From positions 1 through 5,194 of the forward strand of contig JAFOCY010000193.1 in assembly GCA_017380995.1 (NCBI GenBank): a stretch of DNA of 5,194 nucleotides, in the 5' to 3' direction. This document shows positions 1 to 5,194 of the stretch, piece after piece. The stretch's first letter is position 1; each line of letters opens with the position of its first letter. Position numbers and translations under genes: made by a program. The stretch is from Oscillibacter sp. (GTDB taxonomy: Bacteria > Bacillota > Clostridia > Oscillospirales > Oscillospiraceae). Under the pieces are notes generated by a model, which saw nothing but the letters and a program-made list of their open reading frames with translations, did no database searches and was not told the origin of the DNA.

Positions 1-229
1 CAAGGTCGACGGCGTCCTCGTCCACTACAACCGTTCCTGCAAGCCCTGGTCCGGCTACATGGCCGAGATGCAGCGCCGCTTCACCGCCGACCTGGGCGTG
101 CCCTGCGCAGGCTTTGACGGCGACCAGGCTGACCCCCGCAACTTCAACGAGGCTCAGTACGAGACCCGCGTCCAGGGTCTGGTGGAAGCCATGGCAGAGA
201 ACAAAAAGGCAAAGGAGGCCCAGGCATGA
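1..229 (+). CDS. hgdA: (R)-2-hydroxyglutaryl-CoA dehydratase alpha subunit, C-terminal fragment
   Basis: Only the last 75 codons are present, read from base 2; the 5' part lies outside the window. HgdA pairs with HgdB to form the dehydratase that removes water from (R)-2-hydroxyglutaryl-CoA, giving glutaconyl-CoA by a ketyl-radical mechanism in the cytoplasm. The fragment begins KVDGVLVHYNRSCKPWSGYM. Its Cys (fragment residue 13, bases 38-40) lies in the conserved RSCKPWS context and is a probable cluster ligand of the alpha subunit (inferred from the family). The tail is lysine/alanine-rich and charged. The TGA stop (227-229) overlaps the hgdB start by four bases (ATGA), so the two subunits are probably translationally coupled. 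Related dehydratases act on lactoyl-, phenyllactyl- or 2-hydroxyisocaproyl-CoA; the downstream glutaconyl-CoA decarboxylase genes favour 2-hydroxyglutaryl-CoA. Confidence 0.9.
   Translation, partial: KVDGVLVHYNRSCKPWSGYMAEMQRRFTADLGVPCAGFDGDQADPRNFNEAQYETRVQGLVEAMAENKKAKEAQA
211..218 (+). promoter_or_regulatory. Shine-Dalgarno of hgdB inside the hgdA coding end
   Basis: AAAGGAGG lies within the last codons of hgdA, seven bases before the ATG at 226. It is a near-consensus site embedded in Lys-Glu-Ala coding sequence. It fixes the hgdB start and, with the ATGA overlap, supports translational coupling of the two dehydratase subunits. Confidence 0.8.
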
Positions 230-1365
230 GCATCGAAGTTATGATCAAAGAGTTTGCTGAGATCGCAGCAAATCCCAAGGCTCAGCTGAACAAGTACAAG
301 GCTGAGGGCAAGAAGTGCATCGGCGTGCTGCCCTACTACGCTCCCGAGGAGCTGGTGGAGGCTGCCGGCATGGTGCCCTTCGGCATGTGGGGCAGCAACA
401 AGAAGACCATCGCCCGCGCCAAGGAGTACTGCGCTACCTTCTACTGCACCATCGCTCAGCTGGCTCTGGAGATGCTGCTGGACGGCACCATGGACCAGCT
501 GGACGGTATCATCACCCCCACCATCTGCGATACCCTGCGTCCCATGAGCCAGAACTTCCGCGTGGCCATGAAGGATAAGCTGCCCTGCATCTTCCTGGCT
601 CATCCCCAGAACCGCTTCGCTCCCTGGGGCCTGCAGTTCTGCATCGACCAGTACACCAACGTGCGCAACGAGCTGAACAAGATCGCCGGCCACGAGATGA
701 CCGATGAGGACATCCGCGCCGCTATCGTCCTGTACAACAAGGCACGTGCCGCCCGCCGCGAGTTCGTCAAGCTCGCCAACGACCACTGCGACGTCATCAC
801 CGCTACCAAGCGCTCCGCCGTCCTCAAGGCCGCATGGTTTATGACCAAGGCTGAGTACACTGAGAAGCTGGTTGCTCTGAATGCCGAGCTGAAGGCCCTG
901 CCCGTTTGCCAGTGGAAGGGCGTCAAGGTCGTCACCTCCGGTATCATCTGCGATAACCCCGAGCTGCTGAAGATCTTCGATGACAACAACATCGCCATCG
1001 CCGCCGATGACGTTGCCCACGAGACCCGCGCCTTCCGTGTGGACGCCAGCGAGGAGGGCGATCCCATGATGGCTCTGGCCCAGCAGTTCGCCGACCAGGA
1101 CTACGAGGTCCTGCTCTACGATCCCCAGTCCAGCAAGAACCGCCGCGGCGAGTTCGTTGCCAACATGGTCAAGGAGTCCGGCGCTCAGGGCCTGATCCTC
1201 TTCATGCAGCAGTTCTGCGACCCCGAGGAGATGGAGTATCCCTACCTGAAGAAGGCTCTGGACGAGGCCGGCATCCCCCACATCAAGCTGGGCGTGGACC
1301 AGCAGATGCGCGACTTCGGCCAGGCTGCTACCGCTATCCAGGCCTTCGCAGACGTCATCGCCTAA
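226..1365 (+). CDS. hgdB: (R)-2-hydroxyglutaryl-CoA dehydratase beta subunit
   Basis: 379 residues, the length expected for HgdB. It belongs to the 2-hydroxyglutaryl-CoA dehydratase D-component family, in which each subunit binds a [4Fe-4S] cluster and the substrate is reduced by one electron delivered from the activator HgdC. Visible family features are the N-terminal GVLPYYAPEELVEAAGMVPF stretch (residues 33-52), cysteines at 69, 74 and 101 (the last in TPTICDTLRP) and Cys331 in QQFCDPEE. Cys69 or Cys74, Cys101 and Cys331 are the likely cluster ligands, judged from their spacing rather than from a structure. The start at 226 is set by the AAAGGAGG site and the overlap with hgdA. The product is cytoplasmic, with no signal peptide or membrane segment. 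Following gcd genes make 2-hydroxyglutaryl-CoA the probable substrate, although the family also includes enzymes for other 2-hydroxyacyl-CoAs. Confidence 0.94.
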   Translation: MSIEVMIKEFAEIAANPKAQLNKYKAEGKKCIGVLPYYAPEELVEAAGMVPFGMWGSNKKTIARAKEYCATFYCTIAQLALEMLLDGTMDQLDGIITPTICDTLRPMSQNFRVAMKDKLPCIFLAHPQNRFAPWGLQFCIDQYTNVRNELNKIAGHEMTDEDIRAAIVLYNKARAARREFVKLANDHCDVITATKRSAVLKAAWFMTKAEYTEKLVALNAELKALPVCQWKGVKVVTSGIICDNPELLKIFDDNNIAIAADDVAHETRAFRVDASEEGDPMMALAQQFADQDYEVLLYDPQSSKNRRGEFVANMVKESGAQGLILFMQQFCDPEEMEYPYLKKALDEAGIPHIKLGVDQQMRDFGQAATAIQAFADVIA

Positions 1366-1386
1366 GTTTTACGTGATCCTTCGGGC

Positions 1387-1411
1387 TGGCCGTCCCGCCC
1401 AAAACCGGCCA
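1387..1411 (+). other. Modest hairpin between hgdB and gcdA
   Basis: TGGCCG (1387-1392) can pair with CGGCCA (1406-1411) around a 13-base loop. Nearby CGGG/CCCG and GGGC/GCCC pairs offer competing folds. An A-rich stretch, not a T-run, follows, so it does not look like an intrinsic terminator on the + strand. It may mark an RNA-processing point or be incidental. The rest of the 1366-1445 gap is A-rich leader sequence for gcdA with an AAGGTGG ribosome site at 1429-1435. Confidence 0.35.
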
Positions 1412-1445
1412 AACAAAAAACACTATATAAGGTGGTAAAAGAAGA

Positions 1446-3215
1446 ATGAGCAATTTCGGTTACTCCATGCCTTCCTACTTCCAGAACATGCCCCAGGTCG
1501 GCAAGGCCGTTGCAGCTCCCAAGGCTGAGAACGTCGCCGCTCTGAAGGCTGTTGAGGAGAAGATTGAGGCCCGCGTCAACGAAGTCCAGGCCGCCGGCCG
1601 CAGCGATGAGTCCCTCAACGCTTCCGGTCAGATGACCGCCCTGCAGCGCATTGAGCTGCTGGTGGACGAGGGCACCTGGTGCCCCATGTGCAGCCTCTAC
1701 AACCCCGCCAAGAATAAGGACGGCTCTACCGGCGTCATCACCGGCCTGGGCAAGATCAACGACAAGTGGGCCGTGGTCATCGCTTCCGATAACAAGAAGC
1801 TGGCCGGCGCCTGGGTCGGCGGTCAGGCTCTGAAGCTGACCCGCGCTACCGACATGGCCAAGATGCTGAACATCCCCCTGGTGTACCTGCTCAACTGCTC
1901 CGGCGTTAAGCTGGACGAGCAGGAGAAGGTCTATGCCGGCCGTGTTACCGGCGGTACTCCCTTCTATCGCCACGCCGAGCTGGAGCAGCTGGGTATCCCC
2001 GTGCTGGTCGGCATTTACGGCACCAACCCCGCCGGCGGCGGCTACCACTCCATCAGCCCCACCATCCTGATCGCTCACGAGAAGGCCAACATGGCAGTCG
2101 GCGGCGCCGGCATCGTCGGCGGCATGAAGCCCAAGGGCTACATCGACCAGGAAGCTGCTGAGGAGATCATCAAGAACACTGTCAACGCCGGTAAGATCGA
2201 TCCTCCCGGTGCTGTCAACGTCCACTTCAACAAGACCGGCTTCTTCCGCGAGGTCTACTCCGGTGAGGAAGGCGTCATCGCCGCTCTGAAGAAGTACATG
2301 GACGCTATGCCCGCTTACAACGAGAACTTCTACCGCGTGGCCGATCCCGCAGAGCCCGCTTACGAGGCTGAGGACCTGTACACCAACCTCAACGCCAACC
2401 AGAAGCAGTTCTACGAGGTCCGCAACGTCCTGGGCTGCCTGTTCGACAACAGCGAGTTCATGGAGTACAAGAAGGGCTACGGTCCCGAGATCGTCTGCGG
2501 CCTGGCTAAGGTCAACGGCCTGCTGACCGGTGTTGTCACCAACCACCAGGGCCTGATCCCCAACTATCCCGAGTATCCCTCTGCCGGCGGCCCCATCGGC
2601 GTTGGCGGCAAGCTGTATCGTCAGGGCCTGATGAAGATGAACGAGTTCGTCACCCTCTGCGCCCGTGACCGTCTGCCCATCGTTTGGCTGCAGGATACCA
2701 CCGGTATCGACGTCGGCGATCCCGCTGAGGAAGCCGAGCTGCTGGGCCTGGGCCAGTCCCTGATCTACTCCATCCAGAACGCTGATGTTCCCCAGATGGA
2801 AGTCACCATGCGTAAGGGCACCGCTGCTGCTCACTATGTCATGGGTGGTCCTCAGGGCACCGGCCGCAACGTGTTCTCCCTGGGCACCGCTGCCACCGAG
2901 ATCTACGTTATGCACGGCGAGACTGCCGCTACCGCTATGTACTCCCGCCGCCTGGTGAAGGATCAGAAGGACGGTAAGGATCTGCAGCCCACCATCGACA
3001 AGATGAACGCTCTGATCCAGGATTACGCTGCCAAGTCCAACCCCATGGCCTGCGCCGAGCAGGGCCTGGTGGACGAGATCGTCAAGCTCTCCGACCTGCG
3101 CAACTACATCGCTGCCTTCGTCGGCGCCGCTTACCAGAATCCCAAGTCCATCTGCCCCTTCCATCACATGCTGCTGCCCCGCAACATCCGCGAGTGGAAC
3201 AGCCTGCATAAGTAA
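1446..3215 (+). CDS. gcdA: Glutaconyl-CoA decarboxylase alpha subunit (carboxyltransferase)
   Basis: 589 residues, close to the approximately 587 of Acidaminococcus fermentans GcdA, which the sequence resembles closely along its whole length (from memory). It transfers the carboxyl group of (E)-glutaconyl-CoA to the biotin of GcdC, releasing crotonyl-CoA, at the cytoplasmic face of the membrane complex. It has the two-domain carboxyltransferase (crotonase-like) fold. The N-domain, roughly residues 60-300, contains SDNKKLAGAW (114-123), LNCSGVKLDEQEKVY (149-163) and YGTNPAGGGYHS (191-202). The C-domain, roughly 320-575, contains GGKLYRQGLMKMNEF (387-401), QDTTGIDVG (416-424), GGPQGTGRN (467-475) and GETAATAMYSRR (491-502). 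The start follows AAGGTGG by 10 bases, and an in-frame TAA at 1428-1430 excludes an upstream start. There is no membrane segment. Acyl-CoA carboxyltransferases such as methylmalonyl-CoA decarboxylase alpha share the fold, but the near-colinear match and hgdAB context fit GcdA best. Confidence 0.96.
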   Translation: MSNFGYSMPSYFQNMPQVGKAVAAPKAENVAALKAVEEKIEARVNEVQAAGRSDESLNASGQMTALQRIELLVDEGTWCPMCSLYNPAKNKDGSTGVITGLGKINDKWAVVIASDNKKLAGAWVGGQALKLTRATDMAKMLNIPLVYLLNCSGVKLDEQEKVYAGRVTGGTPFYRHAELEQLGIPVLVGIYGTNPAGGGYHSISPTILIAHEKANMAVGGAGIVGGMKPKGYIDQEAAEEIIKNTVNAGKIDPPGAVNVHFNKTGFFREVYSGEEGVIAALKKYMDAMPAYNENFYRVADPAEPAYEAEDLYTNLNANQKQFYEVRNVLGCLFDNSEFMEYKKGYGPEIVCGLAKVNGLLTGVVTNHQGLIPNYPEYPSAGGPIGVGGKLYRQGLMKMNEFVTLCARDRLPIVWLQDTTGIDVGDPAEEAELLGLGQSLIYSIQNADVPQMEVTMRKGTAAAHYVMGGPQGTGRNVFSLGTAATEIYVMHGETAATAMYSRRLVKDQKDGKDLQPTIDKMNALIQDYAAKSNPMACAEQGLVDEIVKLSDLRNYIAAFVGAAYQNPKSICPFHHMLLPRNIREWNSLHK

Positions 3216-3219
3216 TTGC

Positions 3220-3264
3220 GTATCCGCCTGTCCGGGCGCGTGATGCGCGCGCCCGGAAGGATAC
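3220..3264 (+). promoter_or_regulatory. Strong intercistronic RNA hairpin between gcdA and gcdD
   Basis: A perfect 10-bp GC-rich stem pairs TCCGGGCGCG (3231-3240) with CGCGCCCGGA (3248-3257) around a 7-base loop. It is extended by an outer 6-bp stem, GTATCC (3220-3225) with GGATAC (3259-3264), across a small asymmetric internal loop. It begins five bases after the gcdA stop. The following sequence is AT-rich (AATATTTGTT) but not a clean T-run, so a 3' mRNA stabiliser, a processing site or a leaky terminator are all possible. Placement between the soluble carboxyltransferase gene and the membrane/carrier genes would suit control of subunit ratios, which is inference. Confidence 0.7.
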
Positions 3265-3277
3265 AATATTTGTTAAG

Positions 3278-3283
3278 AAAGGA
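3278..3283 (+). promoter_or_regulatory. Shine-Dalgarno of gcdD
   Basis: AAAGGA lies 11 bases before the ATG at 3295, a slightly long spacing. An in-frame TAA at 3274-3276 rules out any earlier start. Internal ATGs at codons 6 and 8 have no comparable site, so 3295 is preferred. Confidence 0.65.
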
Positions 3284-3294
3284 ACATAACTCAT

Positions 3295-3591
3295 ATGATC
3301 CACGGCTCTATGAGCATGGGCACTGCCGGTATCGTTTGTATCGTCAGTATGCTGATCGTCTTCGCTGTGCTGCTGATCCTGTACGCAGCAACGATGATCA
3401 TGGGCTCTGTCCTGGGTAAGGTCACCAAGAAGCCCGCCGCTGCCCCCAAGGCCGCCGCCCCCAAGGCTGCTGCCGCTCCCGCCGCTCCCAAGCAGGATGA
3501 CGGCGAGCTGCTGGCCATTCTGGCCGCCGCTGTTGCTGCCATCGAAGGCAGCGGCAACCCCATGGTCCGCAACCGCGAGGACCTGGACTGA
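3295..3591 (+). CDS. gcdD: Glutaconyl-CoA decarboxylase delta subunit (OadG-like membrane anchor)
   Basis: 98 residues, with the layout of the small delta/gamma subunits of sodium-pumping decarboxylases (GcdD, MmdD, OadG). It has one N-terminal membrane helix at about residues 11-38, then a basic K-V-T-K-K turn, an alanine/proline/lysine linker (47-66, PKAAAPKAAA-type) and a short C-terminal helix, DDGELLAILAAAVAAIEG (68-85). In this family the subunit assembles the complex and tethers the soluble carboxyltransferase to the membrane subunit. Primary sequence conservation is low in the family, so the call depends on architecture, size and its place between gcdA and gcdC. The last few residues (VRNREDLD) are charged. 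Confidence 0.85.
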   Translation: MIHGSMSMGTAGIVCIVSMLIVFAVLLILYAATMIMGSVLGKVTKKPAAAPKAAAPKAAAAPAAPKQDDGELLAILAAAVAAIEGSGNPMVRNREDLD

Positions 3592-3644
3592 TCCATCCAA
3601 ACTCAAATCAATCAAAACATTAAGTTTAGAGGAGAAAATTCAAC

Positions 3645-4055
3645 ATGAAATCTTATACCATCACCGTTAATGGCAAGGCTTATGATGTCCAGGTCGTCGA
3701 GAACAAGGCCGGCGCTGCTGTCCCCGCTGCTGCCCGCATCCAGGCTGTGACCCCCGTTGCTGCTCCCGTTGCTGCTCCTGTTGCCGCCCCCGTGGCCGCT
3801 CCCGTTGCTGCTCCCGCTCCCGCCGCTGCTCCCGCCGCCGGCGCCAACTCCGTTACCGCTCCCATGCCCGGCAAGGTCCTGTCTGTGCAGTGCACTGAGG
3901 GTGCCGCCGTTGCCGAGGGCGCTGTCCTGATCACCTTCGAGGCCATGAAGATGGAGAACGAGATCATGGCTCCCGCTGCTGGTACCGTTTCCAAGATCTA
4001 TGTCAAGGTTGGCGACATGATCGAGGCTGGCTCTCCCGTGGTTGACCTGGCCTGA
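3645..4055 (+). CDS. gcdC: Glutaconyl-CoA decarboxylase gamma subunit (biotin carrier)
   Basis: 136 residues. It carries the biotin that accepts CO2 from GcdA and delivers it to GcdB. The N-terminal segment (residues 1-22, MKSYTITVNGKAYDVQVVEN) is the usual short beta-rich lead of these carriers. A flexible Ala/Pro linker (23-67) follows, including five PVAA units. The C-terminal biotinyl domain (about 68-136) has TAPMPGKV (71-78) and the EAMKMEN motif (99-105); Lys102 (bases 3948-3950), 34 residues from the end, is the biotin attachment site. The start follows AGAGGAG (3628-3634) by 10 bases, and an in-frame TAA at 3621-3623 excludes an earlier start. A biotin ligase from elsewhere in the genome is needed. 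By itself the protein could serve other biotin decarboxylases (oxaloacetate, methylmalonyl-CoA); its neighbours assign it to glutaconyl-CoA decarboxylase. Confidence 0.95.
   Translation: MKSYTITVNGKAYDVQVVENKAGAAVPAAARIQAVTPVAAPVAAPVAAPVAAPVAAPAPAAAPAAGANSVTAPMPGKVLSVQCTEGAAVAEGAVLITFEAMKMENEIMAPAAGTVSKIYVKVGDMIEAGSPVVDLA
3753..3812 (+). repeat. Five tandem 12-base units encoding PVAA in the gcdC linker
   Basis: Residues 37-56 of GcdC are five consecutive PVAA units. At DNA level units 1, 2 and 5 are identical (CCCGTTGCTGCT), while units 3 and 4 differ only at synonymous positions. The tract continues into less regular PAPAAAPAAG. It encodes an extended, mobile hinge for the biotinyl domain. 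Confidence 0.9.
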
Positions 4056-4078
4056 GTCCAGTTTGAATCCTAAAACTT

Positions 4079-4085
4079 AAAGGAG
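4079..4085 (+). promoter_or_regulatory. Shine-Dalgarno of gcdB
   Basis: AAAGGAG is spaced six bases from the ATG at 4092. An in-frame TAA at 4071-4073 closes the frame upstream, so this start is well determined. This and the hgdB site are the strongest ribosome sites in the window. Confidence 0.8.
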
Positions 4086-4091
4086 ACTTCC

Positions 4092-5194
4092 ATGGAACTT
4101 TTTACTGGAACCATTGGCGGTATCATCGGCACTTCCGGCTTTGCTATGATGGACATCAAGAGCCTCATCATGATCGCTCTGTCCTGCTTGCTGCTGTACC
4201 TTGGTATCGTTAAGAAATTCGAGCCTCTGCTGCTGGTCGGTATCGCTTTCGGTATGCTGCTGACCAACCTGCCCGGCTCCGAGATCTACCACAGCGAGAT
4301 GTGGATCACCGAAACCATCAACTATGGTGAGGTTCTGCGTCACGGCGGTCTGCTGGATATCCTGTATATCGGCGTTAAGACCGGCCTCTATCCCTCCCTG
4401 ATCTTCATGGGCGTTGGCGCCATGACTGACTTTGGTCCCCTGATCGCCCGTCCTTCCTCCCTGTTCATGGGCGCTGCCGCCCAGGGCGGTATCTTCGTTG
4501 CTCTGCTGATGGCCACCCTGCTGGGCTTTGCTCCCAACGTTGCCGCTTCCATCGCCATCATCGGCGGCGCTGACGGCCCCACTGCCATCTGGCTGACCAA
4601 GATCCTCGCTCCCGAGTATCTGGGCCCCATCGCCATCGCAGCTTACTCCTACATGGCTCTGATCCCCCTGATCCAGCCCCCTGTGATGAAGCTGCTGACC
4701 ACCGATAAGGAGCGCAAGATCAAGATGGAGACCCTGCGTCCCGTCTCCAAGACCGAGAAGATCATCTTCCCCATCATGGTCGCCATCGTCTGCATCCTGG
4801 TCCTGCCCTCCACCGCTCCTCTGCTGGGCTGCCTGCTGCTGGGTAACCTGTGGAAGGAGTGCGGTGTCTGCGACCGTCTGAGCGACACCGTTCAGAACGC
4901 CCTGATGAACATCGTCACCATCTTCCTGGGCATCTCCGTCGGCGCTACCGCCAAAGCTGAGAGCTTCCTGGATCTGTCCACCATCAAGATCATCATCCTG
5001 GGCCTGACCGCCTTCCTGTTCGCCACTGCTTGCGGTACTCTCTTCGGCAAGCTGATGTGCATGCTCTCCGGCGGTAAGATCAACCCCCTGATCGGCTCTG
5101 CCGGCGTTTCCGCCGTTCCCATGGCCGCCCGTGTTTCCCAGATGGTTGGTCAGAAGTACAATCCCTCCAACTTCCTGCTGATGCACGCCATGGG
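4092..5194 (+). CDS. gcdB: Glutaconyl-CoA decarboxylase beta subunit, Na+-pumping carboxybiotin decarboxylase (3' end missing)
   Basis: 367 full codons are present and the frame stays open to the window edge. GcdB proteins are about 375 residues, so only around ten residues are likely missing. This integral membrane subunit decarboxylates carboxybiotin on GcdC and exports Na+. It is the OadB/MmdB/GcdB family: many hydrophobic segments (for example about 24-40, 45-60, 122-146, 176-199, 223-240, 298-322) and the conserved re-entrant motif GGADGPTAIW (158-167) with Asp161. A second conserved block, NPLIGSAGVSAVPMAARV (331-348), holds Asn331, Ser340 and Arg347. Tyr187 lies in AAYSYMALIP. These match, with a constant offset of 42, the residues I recall as functionally important in Klebsiella OadB (Asp203, Tyr229, Asn373, Ser382, Arg389). 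The chain starts MELFTGTIGG without a cleavable signal. Confidence 0.95.
   Translation, partial: MELFTGTIGGIIGTSGFAMMDIKSLIMIALSCLLLYLGIVKKFEPLLLVGIAFGMLLTNLPGSEIYHSEMWITETINYGEVLRHGGLLDILYIGVKTGLYPSLIFMGVGAMTDFGPLIARPSSLFMGAAAQGGIFVALLMATLLGFAPNVAASIAIIGGADGPTAIWLTKILAPEYLGPIAIAAYSYMALIPLIQPPVMKLLTTDKERKIKMETLRPVSKTEKIIFPIMVAIVCILVLPSTAPLLGCLLLGNLWKECGVCDRLSDTVQNALMNIVTIFLGISVGATAKAESFLDLSTIKIIILGLTAFLFATACGTLFGKLMCMLSGGKINPLIGSAGVSAVPMAARVSQMVGQKYNPSNFLLMHAM

Noticed and set aside
154..1281. 375-codon reverse-strand open frame opposite hgdB
   Set aside because: Same codon-bias artefact; composition is Leu/Gly/Val-rich and the + strand gene is clear.
1387..1420. Intrinsic terminator after hgdB
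   Set aside because: The short stem is followed by an A-rich stretch on the + strand, not a T-run, and no convergent gene exists that would use it on the reverse strand.
1424..1430. TATATAA resembling a -10 box before gcdA
   Set aside because: No TTGACA-like element lies at proper spacing upstream, and a start there would leave almost no leader before the AAGGTGG site; it is more simply A/T-rich leader sequence.
1362..3266. 634-codon reverse-strand open frame opposite gcdA
   Set aside because: It is a mirror of gcdA codon bias: the translation is Leu/Gly/Val/Asp-rich low-complexity sequence with no recognisable domain, and gcdA matches a known family along its whole length.
3421..3495. Repeat array in the gcdD Ala/Pro/Lys linker
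   Set aside because: The PKAAA-like units are irregular at protein and DNA level; it is an ordinary linker of this subunit family and not a distinct repeat element.
3082..3615. Reverse-strand open frames covering gcdD and the gcdA end
   Set aside because: Low-complexity Gly/Ser/Ala translations that run across the hairpin and a real gene; no convincing ribosome site or family resemblance.
4077..5186. 369-codon reverse-strand open frame opposite gcdB
   Set aside because: The translation is Gly/Gln/Asp-rich without domain features, while the + strand encodes a full OadB-family membrane protein with its ribosome site.

Overview
The window is a densely packed, single-strand operon segment. It carries the dehydration and decarboxylation steps of the 2-hydroxyglutarate pathway of glutamate fermentation. 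Moderately high GC, very strong codon bias (Pro almost always CCC, Leu almost always CTG or CTC, Glu GAG) and the gene content suggest a strictly anaerobic gut-type Clostridia/Oscillospiraceae bacterium (Flavonifractor, Intestinimonas or Pseudoflavonifractor-like). This taxonomic guess rests on style and pathway, not on a marker gene.

Layout, all on the + strand: the 3' end of hgdA (1-229), hgdB (226-1365, 4-base overlap), an 80-base gap containing a modest hairpin, gcdA (1446-3215), a 79-base gap containing a strong GC-rich hairpin (3220-3264), gcdD (3295-3591), gcdC (3645-4055) and gcdB (4092 to the window end, lacking only the extreme C-terminus). No gap exceeds about 80 bases. No RNA gene, mobile element or CRISPR array was seen.

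How the genes work together: HgdAB, an iron-sulfur dehydratase that needs a separate ATP-dependent activator (HgdC, not in the window), converts (R)-2-hydroxyglutaryl-CoA to (E)-glutaconyl-CoA. GcdA moves the carboxyl group of glutaconyl-CoA onto the biotin of GcdC, giving crotonyl-CoA. The membrane subunit GcdB then decarboxylates carboxybiotin and exports Na+, with GcdD as the small membrane-anchored assembly subunit. Crotonyl-CoA feeds butyrate formation, so the cluster couples amino-acid fermentation to a sodium gradient.

This is a known system, not a new one. The points worth a second look are the fusion of hgdAB with a complete gcdADCB set, the strong hairpin exactly at the gcdA/gcdD junction, a five-unit PVAA repeat in the biotin-carrier linker, and the full set of ion-pathway residues in GcdB.
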